From Mesorhizobium sp. STM 4661 (lineage in GTDB: Bacteria > Pseudomonadota > Alphaproteobacteria > Rhizobiales > Rhizobiaceae), in assembly GCF_000359125.1 (NCBI RefSeq), contig NZ_CAAF010000072.1, forward strand, positions 1 through 43,123: a stretch of 43,123 nucleotides of DNA, written 5' to 3'. Every line of letters begins with the position of its first letter. The stretch's first letter is position 1. Positions 7,647 to 16,259 of the stretch are shown here, piece after piece. A model generated the notes under the pieces. That model made no database searches and had not been told where the DNA came from. It saw only the letters and a program-made list of their open reading frames with translations. Position numbers and translations under genes: made by a program.

Positions 7647-8413
7647 TCAATCTGTAAAGGTTGAAGCTACCATAGGGTCAAGGGGTTAGTGACTTGTGGC
7701 TGTTGCAGGTGGAATCTCCCAGGGCAACATAGCCGTAGGTCTCGCCCGTGGTCACCTTGATCAGCGAAACGTCCAGCACCTTGTCCCTGAGAGAGGCGCC
7801 GCGCCACCCGACAATAGGCGGAGTAACCAGCAGGGCGCAAGTGTCCACGGATTGATCCTGTTGCCGGCCCTTGGTGGTCTTAGTCTAGCCCCGCGCCACG
7901 GTGGGTGATCGGGTCCAACCTCTTCGAAGGGTGGGCCAGATTTGTGAAGTGCCGAAGAAATAAAGGCCTCGCGTCGCCACATCGATCAGCGATCATCAAA
8001 TGTGGCACCGGACGCTCATCGATAGGGCTTTCCGACCAGTTTCTTCGCTTATCGGGCTCGCTCCGCCGCTCGGCCTCATGTTCAATATTGAATCCAGAAC
8101 CGCAGACTACGGCCGCGCAGACGGACTCATAGCTACAGGCCCGGAGGTTATACTCGACCGTTAACCCGCCAAGTAGAGGAATGCGCATAGCCCGGCGGAT
8201 GATTGCAGATCTCTCATTGTTCGTAGTCGCTCCAGCTCTTCAAGAATTGCAATTGCGAACTACCCCGCTCGAAGACTGCGAGCATGCCGCAACATCCAGC
8301 GGACCTGATGGTCAAGCGCCAGCTGTTGAGCCCGAGCCTGGGTCTGCCCCGACTATGGAAGCGGCTCCCCCAGAGATGTGAGGAGCCGCAACGGAATCCG
8401 ACTTGGCGCAACG
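7647..8413. other. Gene-poor, probably decayed stretch
   Basis: No intact gene can be supported here. One open frame on the minus strand, 7678-7884, runs 68 codons without a start codon. It contains KGRQQDQSVDTCALL, which faintly recalls the GR..HI.VDT.GLL segment of IS5-type transposases, but the rest does not match. Codon usage elsewhere looks non-coding. The stretch lies between a pseudogene and the His-rich gene, consistent with deletion scars. Confidence 0.4.
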
Positions 8414-8692
8414 TTACTTCTTGGACGCTCGGCCCTTGTCACGGTGGCCGTGCTGATCCAAGTCGCCAGGCTTGTGGCCAGGATGATCATGGTGCTCGCC
8501 GGCCACCTCCTTCTGGCCGGCCTTATCGCGGTGGCCGTGCTGATCGAGATCGCCGGGCGTGTGGCCAGGGTGATCGTGATGTTTGCCGGGCACCTCCTTC
8601 TTGCCGACTTCGTCACGGTGGCCGTGCTGATCACGATCTCCGGGCGAATGTCCAGGATGGTCGTGATGCTGGCCGGGCTTTTCCTGTGGCAT
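8414..8692 (-). CDS. His-rich protein of three 29-residue tandem repeats
   Basis: The 92-residue protein consists almost entirely of three repeats of the pattern HHDHPGHxPGDLDQHGHRD followed by a linker such as KxxKEVxG. The DNA period is 87 bp. Each repeat carries six His and several Asp, so the whole has about 18 His and could bind Ni, Co or Zn. There is no signal peptide, so it is predicted to be cytoplasmic. The ATG at 8692 has a clear AAGGGAGA site. The P1B-4-like ATPase and MgtC nearby suggest a metal-handling patch. The opposite strand of these repeats gives a long hydrophobic frame, which I treat as a shadow. No named family was recognised; metal storage or buffering is inferred from composition. 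Confidence 0.75.
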   Translation of the reverse strand: MPQEKPGQHHDHPGHSPGDRDQHGHRDEVGKKEVPGKHHDHPGHTPGDLDQHGHRDKAGQKEVAGEHHDHPGHKPGDLDQHGHRDKGRASKK

Positions 8693-8814
8693 TGTATTCT
8701 CCCTTGCTCAAGTTGTTCGGGAGGAATGCGCCGGCCGGGCCTTTGTTCCCGAAGGCTGGCATCGGAGGACGGTGCGACAAGGCGTTCCTCGAATATCGCA
8801 CCAAGGCGCGTCAA

Positions 8815-9324
8815 ATGACATGGCGGCCCGCGGCGGCGGTGTGTACAAGCTTGGCTATGATGTTCTCGATGACCGCGTGGGAGGTGCTGTCCCATATTCT
8901 CAACCTTGCTGTCGCCTATGTGCTTGCGCTCCCCATCGGCTGGAATCGGGAACGCGAGGAACGCAGCGCGGGCATCCGAACCTTTCCCCTTGTCGCCATG
9001 GCCGCATGCGGCTTCGTGCTGGTCGCGATCGGGGTCCTTGGGGCGACTTCACCCGGCCAGGCGCGAATCCTGGAGGGGCTGATCACCGGCGTGGGGTTCA
9101 TCGGTGGCGGCGCCATCTTGAAACACGGAACCCAGGCCCTAGGCACAGCGACGGCGGCAAGCCTGTGGGCGACCGGTGCGCTAGGCGCGGCGGTAGGCTA
9201 TGGCCTTTACGATATAGCCGTGATCCTGAGTGCGGTCACCTATGTGACGTTGCGCTATCTCGCGCCGCTCAAGGAAGTCGCCCGTGACGCCGAGACCAAG
9301 CCGGATCAGCCGGACGCTTCCTGA
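8815..9324 (+). CDS. MgtC/SapB-family membrane protein
   Basis: MgtC-type proteins are small inner-membrane proteins that affect growth at low magnesium and, in some species, modulate the F-ATPase or virulence. This 169-residue protein has the family signature: helix ILNLAVAYVLALPIGWNRER, then SAGIRTFPLVAMAACGFVLV, then GVGFIGGGAILK, and TAASLWATGALGAAVGYG. Four membrane segments are predicted by eye. The start is uncertain: ATG codons at 8815, 8857 and 8869 are in frame and none has a strong ribosome-binding site; family alignment favours 8857 or 8869. The usual C-terminal ACT-like domain is absent, so this is the short form. Confidence 0.88.
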   Translation: MTWRPAAAVCTSLAMMFSMTAWEVLSHILNLAVAYVLALPIGWNREREERSAGIRTFPLVAMAACGFVLVAIGVLGATSPGQARILEGLITGVGFIGGGAILKHGTQALGTATAASLWATGALGAAVGYGLYDIAVILSAVTYVTLRYLAPLKEVARDAETKPDQPDAS

Positions 9325-9380
9325 GCGGCCAACGCAGTTAACAGAGTTCTTCGCGTTAGGGCGAGCAAGCTGTTGGTGGA

Positions 9381-9797
9381 TCAGCGCCGGAGCCGGCTAA
9401 GCAGCCGGCCGATTCTCGGCAGGATCAAAGGCGCAGCGATGAGGACGAGGGCGCCGATTGCCCACAGGACGACAATCGCCGGCTTCACGACTATTCGCAG
9501 CAAAGCTTTGGCTTGTCCCAGAACGCCCCCGACGTTGAGGCTGTCGACGACGGCAACCACTCCTTGCCCACTCCCGGCGGTGCCCGCCAACCAGCTGAGG
9601 ACGGGGTCCACCAGAGCGTAACCTACCCAAGCGAGCAGCGACCAGACCGCCAGGACGCCGATCACGACGATCCAGGAGATCGGCTTCGACAGTCGTGATA
9701 CGCTGGTCCTGCCAGCCTGGTGGCCTCGCCAACCTTGGAATTCATTTCCGCCGCGATTGTCGTGGCTTCGGTAGCCGTGGCGCTAATGTCCGCCCAT
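9381..9797 (-). pseudogene. Two-helix membrane protein with in-frame TAG at codon 5
   Basis: An ATG at 9797 sits behind an excellent AAGGAGGCA site and reads M-G-G-H, then TAG at 9783-9785, then RHGYRSHDNRGGNEFQGW and on in the same frame. The body contains PISWIVVIGVLAVWSLLAWV and IVVKPAIVVLWAIGALVLIA, two clear membrane segments, and ends with a basic tail (RIGRLLSRLRR). The strong start signal and open frame on both sides of TAG indicate a recent nonsense mutation. Alternatively translation may begin at the GTG at 9665, giving 94 residues without the polar N-terminus. The family is not recognised by name. Confidence 0.6.
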
Positions 9798-10049
9798 ACC
9801 TGCCTCCTTCATCGGATTTGACCAATTCTACGCGGAACTGCTTCTCCATCTTTTAAGCAACATTGTCGCAGTCGCCGCGCGGCAACTGCGTGGCGGCAGC
9901 GTTTCGTCCGCCTGCCGCCGATCGTTGCCGCGTGGCGGAGGTTAAGGTCGAATTGAATGCGGCCTCGGGCCCGCAAATGCCCCGTTCCCATCGACCGACT
10001 CGTTTCGCCACTGGCGGCCGTCGAGCCCGACGGCATTGGCAATCACATG

Positions 10050-10340
10050 TCAGTCGAAAAGTCGTCCAAGAAACGATCCGTGCCGGCGTCCCTGTCCGTG
10101 GTCTCCGCCGTGACCCGAGCCGTGCCCGCCGTGCCCTAGCCAGGTCCGATAGCGGCGAGCATCCGCCTTGCGCTCGGCCGTCGGCAAATCGACATCGGCA
10201 GGCAGCGGCTACCCGCAAAACGCCACGGGGAACACGCGCCGCATTGGGTGACGGCAAGACATCGTCTTTGCCGGTTTGCCGAAGGCCCCCTCGCAATACT
10301 TGATGTCCACTCGCTTGGGATCCCGCCTGCAAGGTCGACC
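10050..10340 (-). pseudogene. Remnant of a protein with a His/Gly-rich tail
   Basis: One frame reads RVDIKYCEGAFGKPAK, continues to a TAG at 10209-10211, and then gives PLPADVDLPTAERKADARRY followed by a Gly/His-rich tail and the end GSFLGRLFD. Rhizobial zinc-ribbon proteins of the zf-TFIIB type can have such tails after a VxxxYC motif, but the second Cys pair is missing here. No start codon is evident. I read it as a decayed gene; the family is a guess. From 9798 to 10049 and 10341 to 10502 I see nothing else. Confidence 0.3.
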
Positions 10341-10502
10341 TGATCGGCCTTGGAGCACGTTCATCGGCATTGCGATTATATTAGCTTAGGCGCATATTCA
10401 GTCAGCCGGTGAACTACCCAAACCGGTTAGGCTCGGCGCCAGTCCCCCCTCGATCCCCTCGACGCCGAGCCGCTGTGGATCGGCTGCCCCAGGAGGCGAA
10501 CC

Positions 10503-10832
10503 ATGCCCATGTATCTCTCACGGTTCAGCTATACGCCCGAGACCTGGGCGCGCATGATCGAAAACCCCGAGGATCGACGCGAGGCAGCCCGTAGCTACAT
10601 CGAAGCGGCGGGCGGAAAGCTGCACGGGTTCTGGTACGCTTTCGGAGAGCACGATGGCTGGAATCTGTGGGAGGCGCCAGACAATGTTTCGATGGCATCT
10701 GTCGTGCTTGCCATTGGCGCGGGAGGAGCGCTCAGCTCGTACGAGACCACCGTTCTCCTGAGCGTCGAAGAGACGATGCAAGCCCTTGGCAAGGCGAAGT
10801 CGATCCGATATCGCCCGCCGGGAAAGCCCTGA
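10503..10832 (+). CDS. GYD-domain protein
   Basis: The 109-residue protein matches the GYD family (PF08734), small ferredoxin-like dimeric proteins of unknown biochemical role. It begins MPMYLSRFSYTPETWARMIE and contains AGGKLHGFWYAFGEHDGWNL, where the family name motif GYD appears as GEHD. The segment EAPDNVSMASVVLAIGAGGA and a beta strand TTVLLSVEETMQAL complete the fold. The ATG at 10503 follows a strong AGGAGG site. It stands alone, at the right-hand end of the accessory-looking patch. No regulation is visible. Confidence 0.85.
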   Translation: MPMYLSRFSYTPETWARMIENPEDRREAARSYIEAAGGKLHGFWYAFGEHDGWNLWEAPDNVSMASVVLAIGAGGALSSYETTVLLSVEETMQALGKAKSIRYRPPGKP

Positions 10833-10866
10833 CGAACTTCTCAAGACGAGGCGTTCGCCCACGCAC

Positions 10867-10941
10867 CTATCTTAGGCCAAAAAAACTCAGTATCGCCAGT
10901 ACGATCACCACGGCCCCGACCAACCAAATAATATTGTTCAT
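10867..10941 (-). CDS. 24-residue single-helix membrane peptide
   Basis: The ATG at 10941 is preceded by AGGAGGAGCG, an excellent ribosome-binding site. The product is M-N-N followed by IIWLVGAVVIVLAILSFFG and then L-R, one hydrophobic helix with a basic end. Peptides of this pattern are common in rhizobia in my general knowledge, but no function is established. It is too short for most gene finders. It converges with the GYD gene; a run of seven A on the plus strand lies inside the end of the gene. Confidence 0.65.
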   Translation of the reverse strand: MNNIIWLVGAVVIVLAILSFFGLR

Positions 10942-11120
10942 GACACGCTCCTCCTGAGTCACGTCGTCGATGGACGAGGACTGCAAGAACAGAACATAAG
11001 CCACAACTAAAAGTTCCATGATGGTGCTCGCCATCGACACGGAGGCGAAGAAAGCCCGCCTGCCGGAGCCGCCGGAACTGCGCAAAATCGGCGCGTGGCG
11101 GCGCATCCGGCCAGCGAATG

Positions 11121-13376
11121 CTACGCTTGCCGTCCGACCGGCAACCCCGTTCGAACGGTCGCACGCGCCACGATCGCCTCCAGCGGCTCCGGCCGGTGCA
11201 GCAAATACCCCTGGCCAAAGGCGACGCCCATCTCCTGGAGGATTTCCAGCGCATCCTGCCGTTCGACCTTTTCCGCCACCACGGAGCAGCCGAGGCTTCT
11301 GGCGATTCCCGATATGGCCGAGACGATTTCGCGATCGAAGCGGCTTTGCGCGATGTGTTCGATGAAGGAGCCGTCGATCTTGATCTGGTCGACGGGAAAA
11401 CGCCTGAGATATTCGAACGAGCTCATCCCCGCCCCGAAATCGTCGAGGCTGACGCGGCAGTGCCGCTCGCGCGCCTTGCGCACGAACTCTTCGGCGGCAC
11501 CGAAATTGGTGACGGCCGCCGTCTCGGTGATCTCGAAGCCGATGCCGAAATGCGGCGCGCCGGCCTCGTCGATGGCGGCGTCGACGAAATCCCAAAGCTG
11601 CGGGTCGCTCAGCGTCTGCGCCGACAGGTTGAAGCCGAGCGTCAGCGCCCCCGACTTCAGCGCCGGACCATACAGCGAGAGCGCCGTCCTGATGATCCAG
11701 CGATCGAGCCTGGACGCGATGCCGAATCGCTCCGCCGCCGGGATGAACTCGCCCGGCGGGATCAGTTTTCCGCTGCGCCCGACGAGCCGCGCCAGGACTT
11801 CGACACGGCGGCTCTCCTGCCAGGGCTTTCCGAGCCGGTGGATTTCCTGGCCGAACAGTTTCAGCCTGCCGTCCTCCATGGCATCGACGGTGTCGGCTGC
11901 CAGCCGCGCCGCATTGAGGCCGCCGGAACCGGACGCGCCCTCGGTGGAAAACATCGCAAAGCGATCGCGCCCGGCGGCCTTGGCCGCATAGCAGGCGTCG
12001 TCGGCGCAGGCGAGCGCGTCGGCCACCGTAGTGCCCTGGTCATGAACAAAGGCAATGCCGATGCTGGCCGCGAGCTTGCGCGACGTCGCCGTCGAGCCGA
12101 GGTCGGCGTCGCGGACCGCCGCGAGAACGGCGCCGGCGAGCCTCTCGGCTTGCTGGGCATCGCAATCGGGCACCAGCAGCGCGAACTCGTCGCCGCCGAG
12201 ACGTGCCGCATGCGCCGCCGACGGCAGGCAGCCGACGATGCCCTCGGCGACGCTCTTCAGCGCGAGATCGCCGGCGGCGTGACCGGCGAAGTCGTTAAGC
12301 GCCTTGAAGTAGTCGAGATCGACATAGAAGACCGCGAGCGGAAACTGCCGCGCCGTCGCGATGTCGTCGGCCAGCAGCCGATCGAAGGCGGCGCGGTTCA
12401 AGAGGCCGGTCAGGGCGTCGTGATGGGCCGCATGGGCCAGTTCCTGCTCGCGCCGCTTCGCCTCGGTGATGTCGCGCACCGTGCCCAGGATCTGGCCTGA
12501 CGATTGCGCGTCGGCGATGAACCGCACCAGGGATTCGATATGCCGGATCTCGCCGTCGCGCCGGATGATGCGGTATTGCACGGCGACGACGTCGCGTGTC
12601 TGCAGCGGCGCCATGTGGGCCAACTCGGCATCGTCCTTGTCGTCGGGATGCAGATAGCTGTGCCAGAGGTCGCGCGGCACCTCGTCGGTATCGGAGACAA
12701 AGCCGAAGATTTCCCTGGTGCGGGCATCCCAGTAGCTTTTGCGCGCGGCGAGATCGTAGTGCCAGATGCCGGTGCCGCTGGCCGCCAAAGCCAGGCGAAA
12801 GCGCGCATTGACTTGTTCGAGCTGAGCTTCCGCTTCCTTCTGCTTGGTGATGTCGGTCTGGACGCCCATCATGCGCAGGGGACGGCCGGTCGCATCGCGC
12901 TCGACCACACCGCCGCGATCGAGAACCCATACCCAGTGACCGGATTTGTGCTTCAGCCGGAGTTCGGTCTCGATGGTATCGGTCTGGCCGGAGAGATGGC
13001 GCTCGCCGCTGGCCACCGCCTGCTCGCGATCGTCGGGATGTGTCAGCCGCAGCCAGAGATCGCTTGTCATGGCAAGCTCGCCTTCGCCATAGCCGAGCAT
13101 TTGCGACCACATCGCCGAGTAGAAACAGTCGCCGCTCCGCAAATCCCAGTCCCAGACGCCAAGATGCGCGCGTTCGAGCGCCAGCTCCCAGAACGCTCCA
13201 TTGCGTGTCTTGTCGTCGGCCATGCCCTGGTTTCGCCCTCCGATCGGGCCACTGTGCAGCAAAATCAGAGAAGAAACCGTTACTGCAAACAGCGCCGCGG
13301 CGGCCGTGGCGCTTCGATCGGACCGCGGGATCACCTGTTCGCCGCCAGGCGAGCGGTCAATATTATCAATAATCAT
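11121..13376 (-). CDS. PAS-PAS-GGDEF-EAL signalling protein (c-di-GMP turnover)
   Basis: GGDEF domains make and EAL domains degrade cyclic di-GMP, which controls motility and biofilm. This 751-residue protein has a hydrophobic segment at about 23-42, two PAS domains (about 62-180 and 188-305), GGDEF (about 316-475; motif GGDEF at 394-398) and EAL (about 500-740). No RxxD inhibitory site precedes GGDEF. The EAL motif reads EVL (526-528), but GFEITET, SLDDFGAG, IKIDGSFI and VAEKVE are kept, so phosphodiesterase activity is plausible. The ATG at 13376 includes the hydrophobic segment but lacks a clear ribosome-binding site. A start at 13223 (MADDKTRNG) would give a soluble protein. It is divergent from a GntR regulator. 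Confidence 0.93.
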   Translation of the reverse strand: MIIDNIDRSPGGEQVIPRSDRSATAAAALFAVTVSSLILLHSGPIGGRNQGMADDKTRNGAFWELALERAHLGVWDWDLRSGDCFYSAMWSQMLGYGEGELAMTSDLWLRLTHPDDREQAVASGERHLSGQTDTIETELRLKHKSGHWVWVLDRGGVVERDATGRPLRMMGVQTDITKQKEAEAQLEQVNARFRLALAASGTGIWHYDLAARKSYWDARTREIFGFVSDTDEVPRDLWHSYLHPDDKDDAELAHMAPLQTRDVVAVQYRIIRRDGEIRHIESLVRFIADAQSSGQILGTVRDITEAKRREQELAHAAHHDALTGLLNRAAFDRLLADDIATARQFPLAVFYVDLDYFKALNDFAGHAAGDLALKSVAEGIVGCLPSAAHAARLGGDEFALLVPDCDAQQAERLAGAVLAAVRDADLGSTATSRKLAASIGIAFVHDQGTTVADALACADDACYAAKAAGRDRFAMFSTEGASGSGGLNAARLAADTVDAMEDGRLKLFGQEIHRLGKPWQESRRVEVLARLVGRSGKLIPPGEFIPAAERFGIASRLDRWIIRTALSLYGPALKSGALTLGFNLSAQTLSDPQLWDFVDAAIDEAGAPHFGIGFEITETAAVTNFGAAEEFVRKARERHCRVSLDDFGAGMSSFEYLRRFPVDQIKIDGSFIEHIAQSRFDREIVSAISGIARSLGCSVVAEKVERQDALEILQEMGVAFGQGYLLHRPEPLEAIVARATVRTGLPVGRQA

Positions 13377-13454
13377 GATTTAGATTTCTGCTAATAGCGA
13401 CAAGGCTCGCTCTGCGGCTAGAGTGGCCGCAGCGAACGGCGCGAGGACGACATA

Positions 13455-14123
13455 ATGCTCAACGCGGCAGACTATGGCGGCAAGGAAGCCGAAATCGTGC
13501 GGGCGCTGGAGGAAGACATCATCTTCGGCAGGCTGGAGCCCGGCGCCCGGCTGGTCGAGGACGTCCTGCTCGCCCGCTTCCCGGTGTCGCGCCACACCAT
13601 CCGCCAGGCGCTTTACCAGCTGGAAAAACTCGGCGTCGTCACTCGCGAGCGCAACAAGGGCGCGATGGTGCGGCGGCTGTCGCCGGACGAGGTACGCCAG
13701 ATCTACGAAGTGCGCGAACTCCTGCAGCGACAGGCGGCGCTGATGATCCCGCTGCCGGCGAGCGACGCGCTAATCGAGGAGCTGATGGAGATCCACCGGG
13801 TCTACAGCACCCATGTCGACGCCCACTATCTGCGCGGCATCCATGAGGCCAACGACCGGTTCCACCTGACCATGTTGTCGGCCTGTGGCAACGATTATCT
13901 GGTGTCGTCGATCGATCACTACATGCGGCTCAGCCTGCCGGTGCGGGCGAATTCGCTTGCCGACCGCGAGGAGCTCGAAGTGTCGCGCCAGCACCACTGG
14001 CTCATGATCGAGGCGATGAAGCGCAGGGACAATTGGGTGCTGGCGCAGCTCTGCGTCGACCATCTGCAGCCGAGCAAGATCTTTTATCTGCGGGAGATCG
14101 ATAAGACGGGCGACGCGGCGTAG
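13455..14123 (+). CDS. GntR-family regulator with FCD domain
   Basis: The 222-residue protein has an N-terminal winged helix (about 8-75: VEDVLLARFPVSRHTIRQAL then EKLGVVTRERNKGAMV) and a C-terminal all-helical FCD effector domain. Possible metal-binding His and Asp residues lie in ANDRFHLTML and SRQHHWLMIEAM. FCD regulators usually repress catabolic genes and respond to organic acids. The ATG at 13455 has CGAGGA upstream. The neighbouring divergent gene is the GGDEF-EAL protein, 78 bp away; a regulatory link is possible but not shown. No catabolic gene lies adjacent. Confidence 0.9.
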   Translation: MLNAADYGGKEAEIVRALEEDIIFGRLEPGARLVEDVLLARFPVSRHTIRQALYQLEKLGVVTRERNKGAMVRRLSPDEVRQIYEVRELLQRQAALMIPLPASDALIEELMEIHRVYSTHVDAHYLRGIHEANDRFHLTMLSACGNDYLVSSIDHYMRLSLPVRANSLADREELEVSRQHHWLMIEAMKRRDNWVLAQLCVDHLQPSKIFYLREIDKTGDAA

Positions 14124-14143
14124 GGAGCGCGGCCTTCGCGCGA

Positions 14144-14192
14144 GCATTCTCCCCCTTGAGGGAGGCGATGCCCGGCAGGACAGAGGGGCGCG
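14144..14192 (+). repeat. Single, degenerate copy of the intergenic palindrome
   Basis: The sequence has TCTCCCCCTTGAGGGAGGCGA followed by the arm GATGCCCGGCAGGACAGAGG in all but name, with substitutions in the first stem. It lies between the end of the GntR gene and the end of the HtrA-like gene. Unlike most other loci here it has no inverted partner nearby. Confidence 0.75.
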
Positions 14193-14227
14193 CCTGCCCC
14201 TCGGCCTCTCCCATCTATCTCCTTACC

Positions 14228-15130
14228 CTACTGCAAATGCGGCTTCTTCAAGAAGCTGTTGCGGTCGGCGGATTTCACGCGCAGCCAGGTTTCGCGGCCG
14301 TCGCGCACCACCCGTAGCGGGATCTCCGCGCCGGCCGGATTCTGCCACAGCTTGCGATAGAAATCGGCCAGACCGTCGACTTCGCCATCCCTAACATCCG
14401 AGATGATGTCGCCCTGGCGCAGGCCGGCCTGGGCCGCCGGGCCGCCTTCGGCGACGCTCATGACCACGACCTCGCCATTGCTCTCGGCCGAGAAGGCGCC
14501 GAGCCAGGGGCGCGGCGGCTTGGCGACCTGGCCGCGCGTCAGGAGATCGTCGAGAATCGGCGGCAGAAGGTTGATCGGCACGACCATGTTGATATCGGCG
14601 ACCTCGCCATTGCGGCTCATCTGCAGCAGCAGCGAGCCGATGCCGAGCAGGCTGCCATCCTGTCCGATGAGGGCAGCACCTCCCCAGGACGGATGCGCCG
14701 GCGCGGTGAAGATCGCCTCGTCCAGCAGATATTCCCAATAGCCGGCGAATTCCTGCTTGGTGACGATATGCGCCCTGACCGAGCGGCCGACGCCGTCGGC
14801 GAGCAGGACCGGATCGCCGATACCGGCCTTGGCCGCGTCGCCGAGAGCCACCGCGGGCAGGCCGAGCGGAGCCAGCGCCTGCACCAGGCCGAAGCCGGTT
14901 TCCTGGTCGTAGGCGAGCGCATGCGCAGGCACCACGCGACCGTCATGGCTGGTCAGCCAGACCTCTTCCGCTTCGGTGATGAGATAGCCGATGGTGAGCA
15001 CCAGCCCATCGTCGCGGATGACCACGCCGCTGCCTTCCCGGCTGGTGCCCAGCGCATTGGCGGTGAAGGCATCTTCCGGAATTGAGGCGCGCACCGCCAC
15101 GACGGAGCGCAAGATGGTATCGATAGGCAT
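14228..15130 (-). CDS. HtrA/DegP-like pseudoprotease with PDZ domain
   Basis: The 300-residue protein aligns with S1C trypsin-like proteases (REGSGVVIRDDGLVLTIGYL, then ALAYDQETGFGLVQ, then PSWGGAALIG) and a PDZ domain (about 205-285: GPAAQAGLRQGDIISDV). All three catalytic positions are changed: His is Tyr49, Asp is Gly79 and Ser is Trp149. It also lacks a signal peptide, so it is predicted to be cytoplasmic. It is probably a binding or scaffold protein that recognises C-terminal tails. The frame is intact and codon usage is normal, so it is under selection rather than decaying. It converges with the GntR gene. The ATG at 15130 has only a weak ribosome-binding site. Confidence 0.85.
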   Translation of the reverse strand: MPIDTILRSVVAVRASIPEDAFTANALGTSREGSGVVIRDDGLVLTIGYLITEAEEVWLTSHDGRVVPAHALAYDQETGFGLVQALAPLGLPAVALGDAAKAGIGDPVLLADGVGRSVRAHIVTKQEFAGYWEYLLDEAIFTAPAHPSWGGAALIGQDGSLLGIGSLLLQMSRNGEVADINMVVPINLLPPILDDLLTRGQVAKPPRPWLGAFSAESNGEVVVMSVAEGGPAAQAGLRQGDIISDVRDGEVDGLADFYRKLWQNPAGAEIPLRVVRDGRETWLRVKSADRNSFLKKPHLQ

Positions 15131-15392
15131 GCTTTTGTCCCGGCAATGATCATGAGGGCCGGCAGGGCCCGGTATCCTCTATAGGTATGGCGCGCATGGT
15201 CAGGCGCAAGGGCAGACTTCCCTTCTCTCCCTTGCGGGAGAAGGAGGAACCTGCAACGGCATCGACAATAGTTCAACGCAAGTTGAACTTTCTGCGGCCC
15301 GCGCTATTTGTATGCAAGTGCAGACCGACCTCCTGCTCCCATCGCGCATGCTGACTGTCCAACCCCTCCTCGCCAAAAAAAGGCCTCCCGAG

Positions 15393-16259
15393 ATGACCGA
15401 ATACACACCGCCGAAAGTATGGACCTGGAACAAGCCGAATGGCGGCGCCTTCGCCAGCATCAACCGGCCGATATCAGGCCCGACGCATGACAAGGAACTG
15501 CCGGTCGGCAAGCATCCGCTGCAGCTCTATTCCCTGGCGACGCCGAACGGCGTCAAGGTGACGATCATGCTGGAGGAGCTGCTGGCGCTCGGCCACGGCG
15601 GCGCCGAATACGACGCCTGGCTGATCCGCATCAACGACGGCGACCAGTTCGGCAGCGGCTTCGTCGAGGTCAATCCCAACTCCAAGATCCCGGCGCTGAT
15701 GGACCGCGGCGGCAAGAAGCCGATCCGCGTCTTCGAATCCGGCTCGATCCTGGTCTATCTCGCCGAGAAATTCGGCGAATTCCTGCCGACCGAGCAGCCG
15801 GCACGCGCCGAGACCTTGTCATGGCTGTTCTGGCAGATGGGCTCGGCCCCCTATCTCGGCGGCGGCTTCGGCCATTTCTACGCCTATGCCCCGGAAAAGA
15901 TCGAATATGCCATCGACCGATTCGCCATGGAGGTGAAGCGCCAGATGGACGTGCTCGACCGGCGGCTGGCCGAAAGCGAATATCTCGGCGGTACCGACTA
16001 CACCATCGCCGACATGGCGGTGTGGCCCTGGTATGGCGGTCTGGCCAAGGGCCGCATGTACAATGACTCTGGCGAGTTCCTGTCGGTCCAGGAGTACAAA
16101 CATGTCCAGCGCTGGGCCGACGCCATCGACGCGCGGCCGGCTGTGCAGCGCGGACGCATGGTCAACCGCGCCTTCGGCGAACCCGCGATGCAGCTGCACG
16201 AGCGCCACGACGCCAGCGATTTCGACACCAGGACGCAGGACAAGCTGGCGGCGGAGTGA
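15393..16259 (+). CDS. yghU: Glutathione S-transferase, YghU type
   Basis: YghU-type (Nu class) transferases bind two glutathione molecules and act as disulfide-bond reductases. The 288-residue protein starts MTEYTPPKVWTWNKPNGGAF. It has LQLYSLATPNGVKVTIMLEE as the first strand and helix of the thioredoxin fold, NPNSKIPALMDR with the cis-Pro, FESGSILVYLAEKFG as the glutathione-binding turn, and a helical C-terminal domain with YTIADMAVWPWYG. Length and the long N-terminal extension fit YghU. The ATG at 15393 is chosen by homology; earlier in-frame starts lie in non-coding-looking sequence. It stands alone, with a palindrome two bases after its stop. Confidence 0.9.
   Translation: MTEYTPPKVWTWNKPNGGAFASINRPISGPTHDKELPVGKHPLQLYSLATPNGVKVTIMLEELLALGHGGAEYDAWLIRINDGDQFGSGFVEVNPNSKIPALMDRGGKKPIRVFESGSILVYLAEKFGEFLPTEQPARAETLSWLFWQMGSAPYLGGGFGHFYAYAPEKIEYAIDRFAMEVKRQMDVLDRRLAESEYLGGTDYTIADMAVWPWYGGLAKGRMYNDSGEFLSVQEYKHVQRWADAIDARPAVQRGRMVNRAFGEPAMQLHERHDASDFDTRTQDKLAAE

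Noticed and set aside
7678..7884. Possible IS5-type transposase remnant on the minus strand
   Set aside because: Only KGRQQDQSVDTCALL faintly recalls the transposase motif. The rest does not match, there is no start codon and no terminal inverted repeats were seen, so it is only mentioned in the gene-poor entry.
8181..8381. 66-codon plus-strand frame
   Set aside because: A possible AGAGGA lies too close to the ATG, and the Pro/Glu-rich product has no recognisable feature; no support from context.
8378..8818. Long hydrophobic frame on the plus strand opposite the His-rich gene
   Set aside because: The repeated VAVLI segments are the complement of the HHDHPGH repeats. The minus-strand gene has the ribosome-binding site and sensible composition; the hydrophobic frame has neither.
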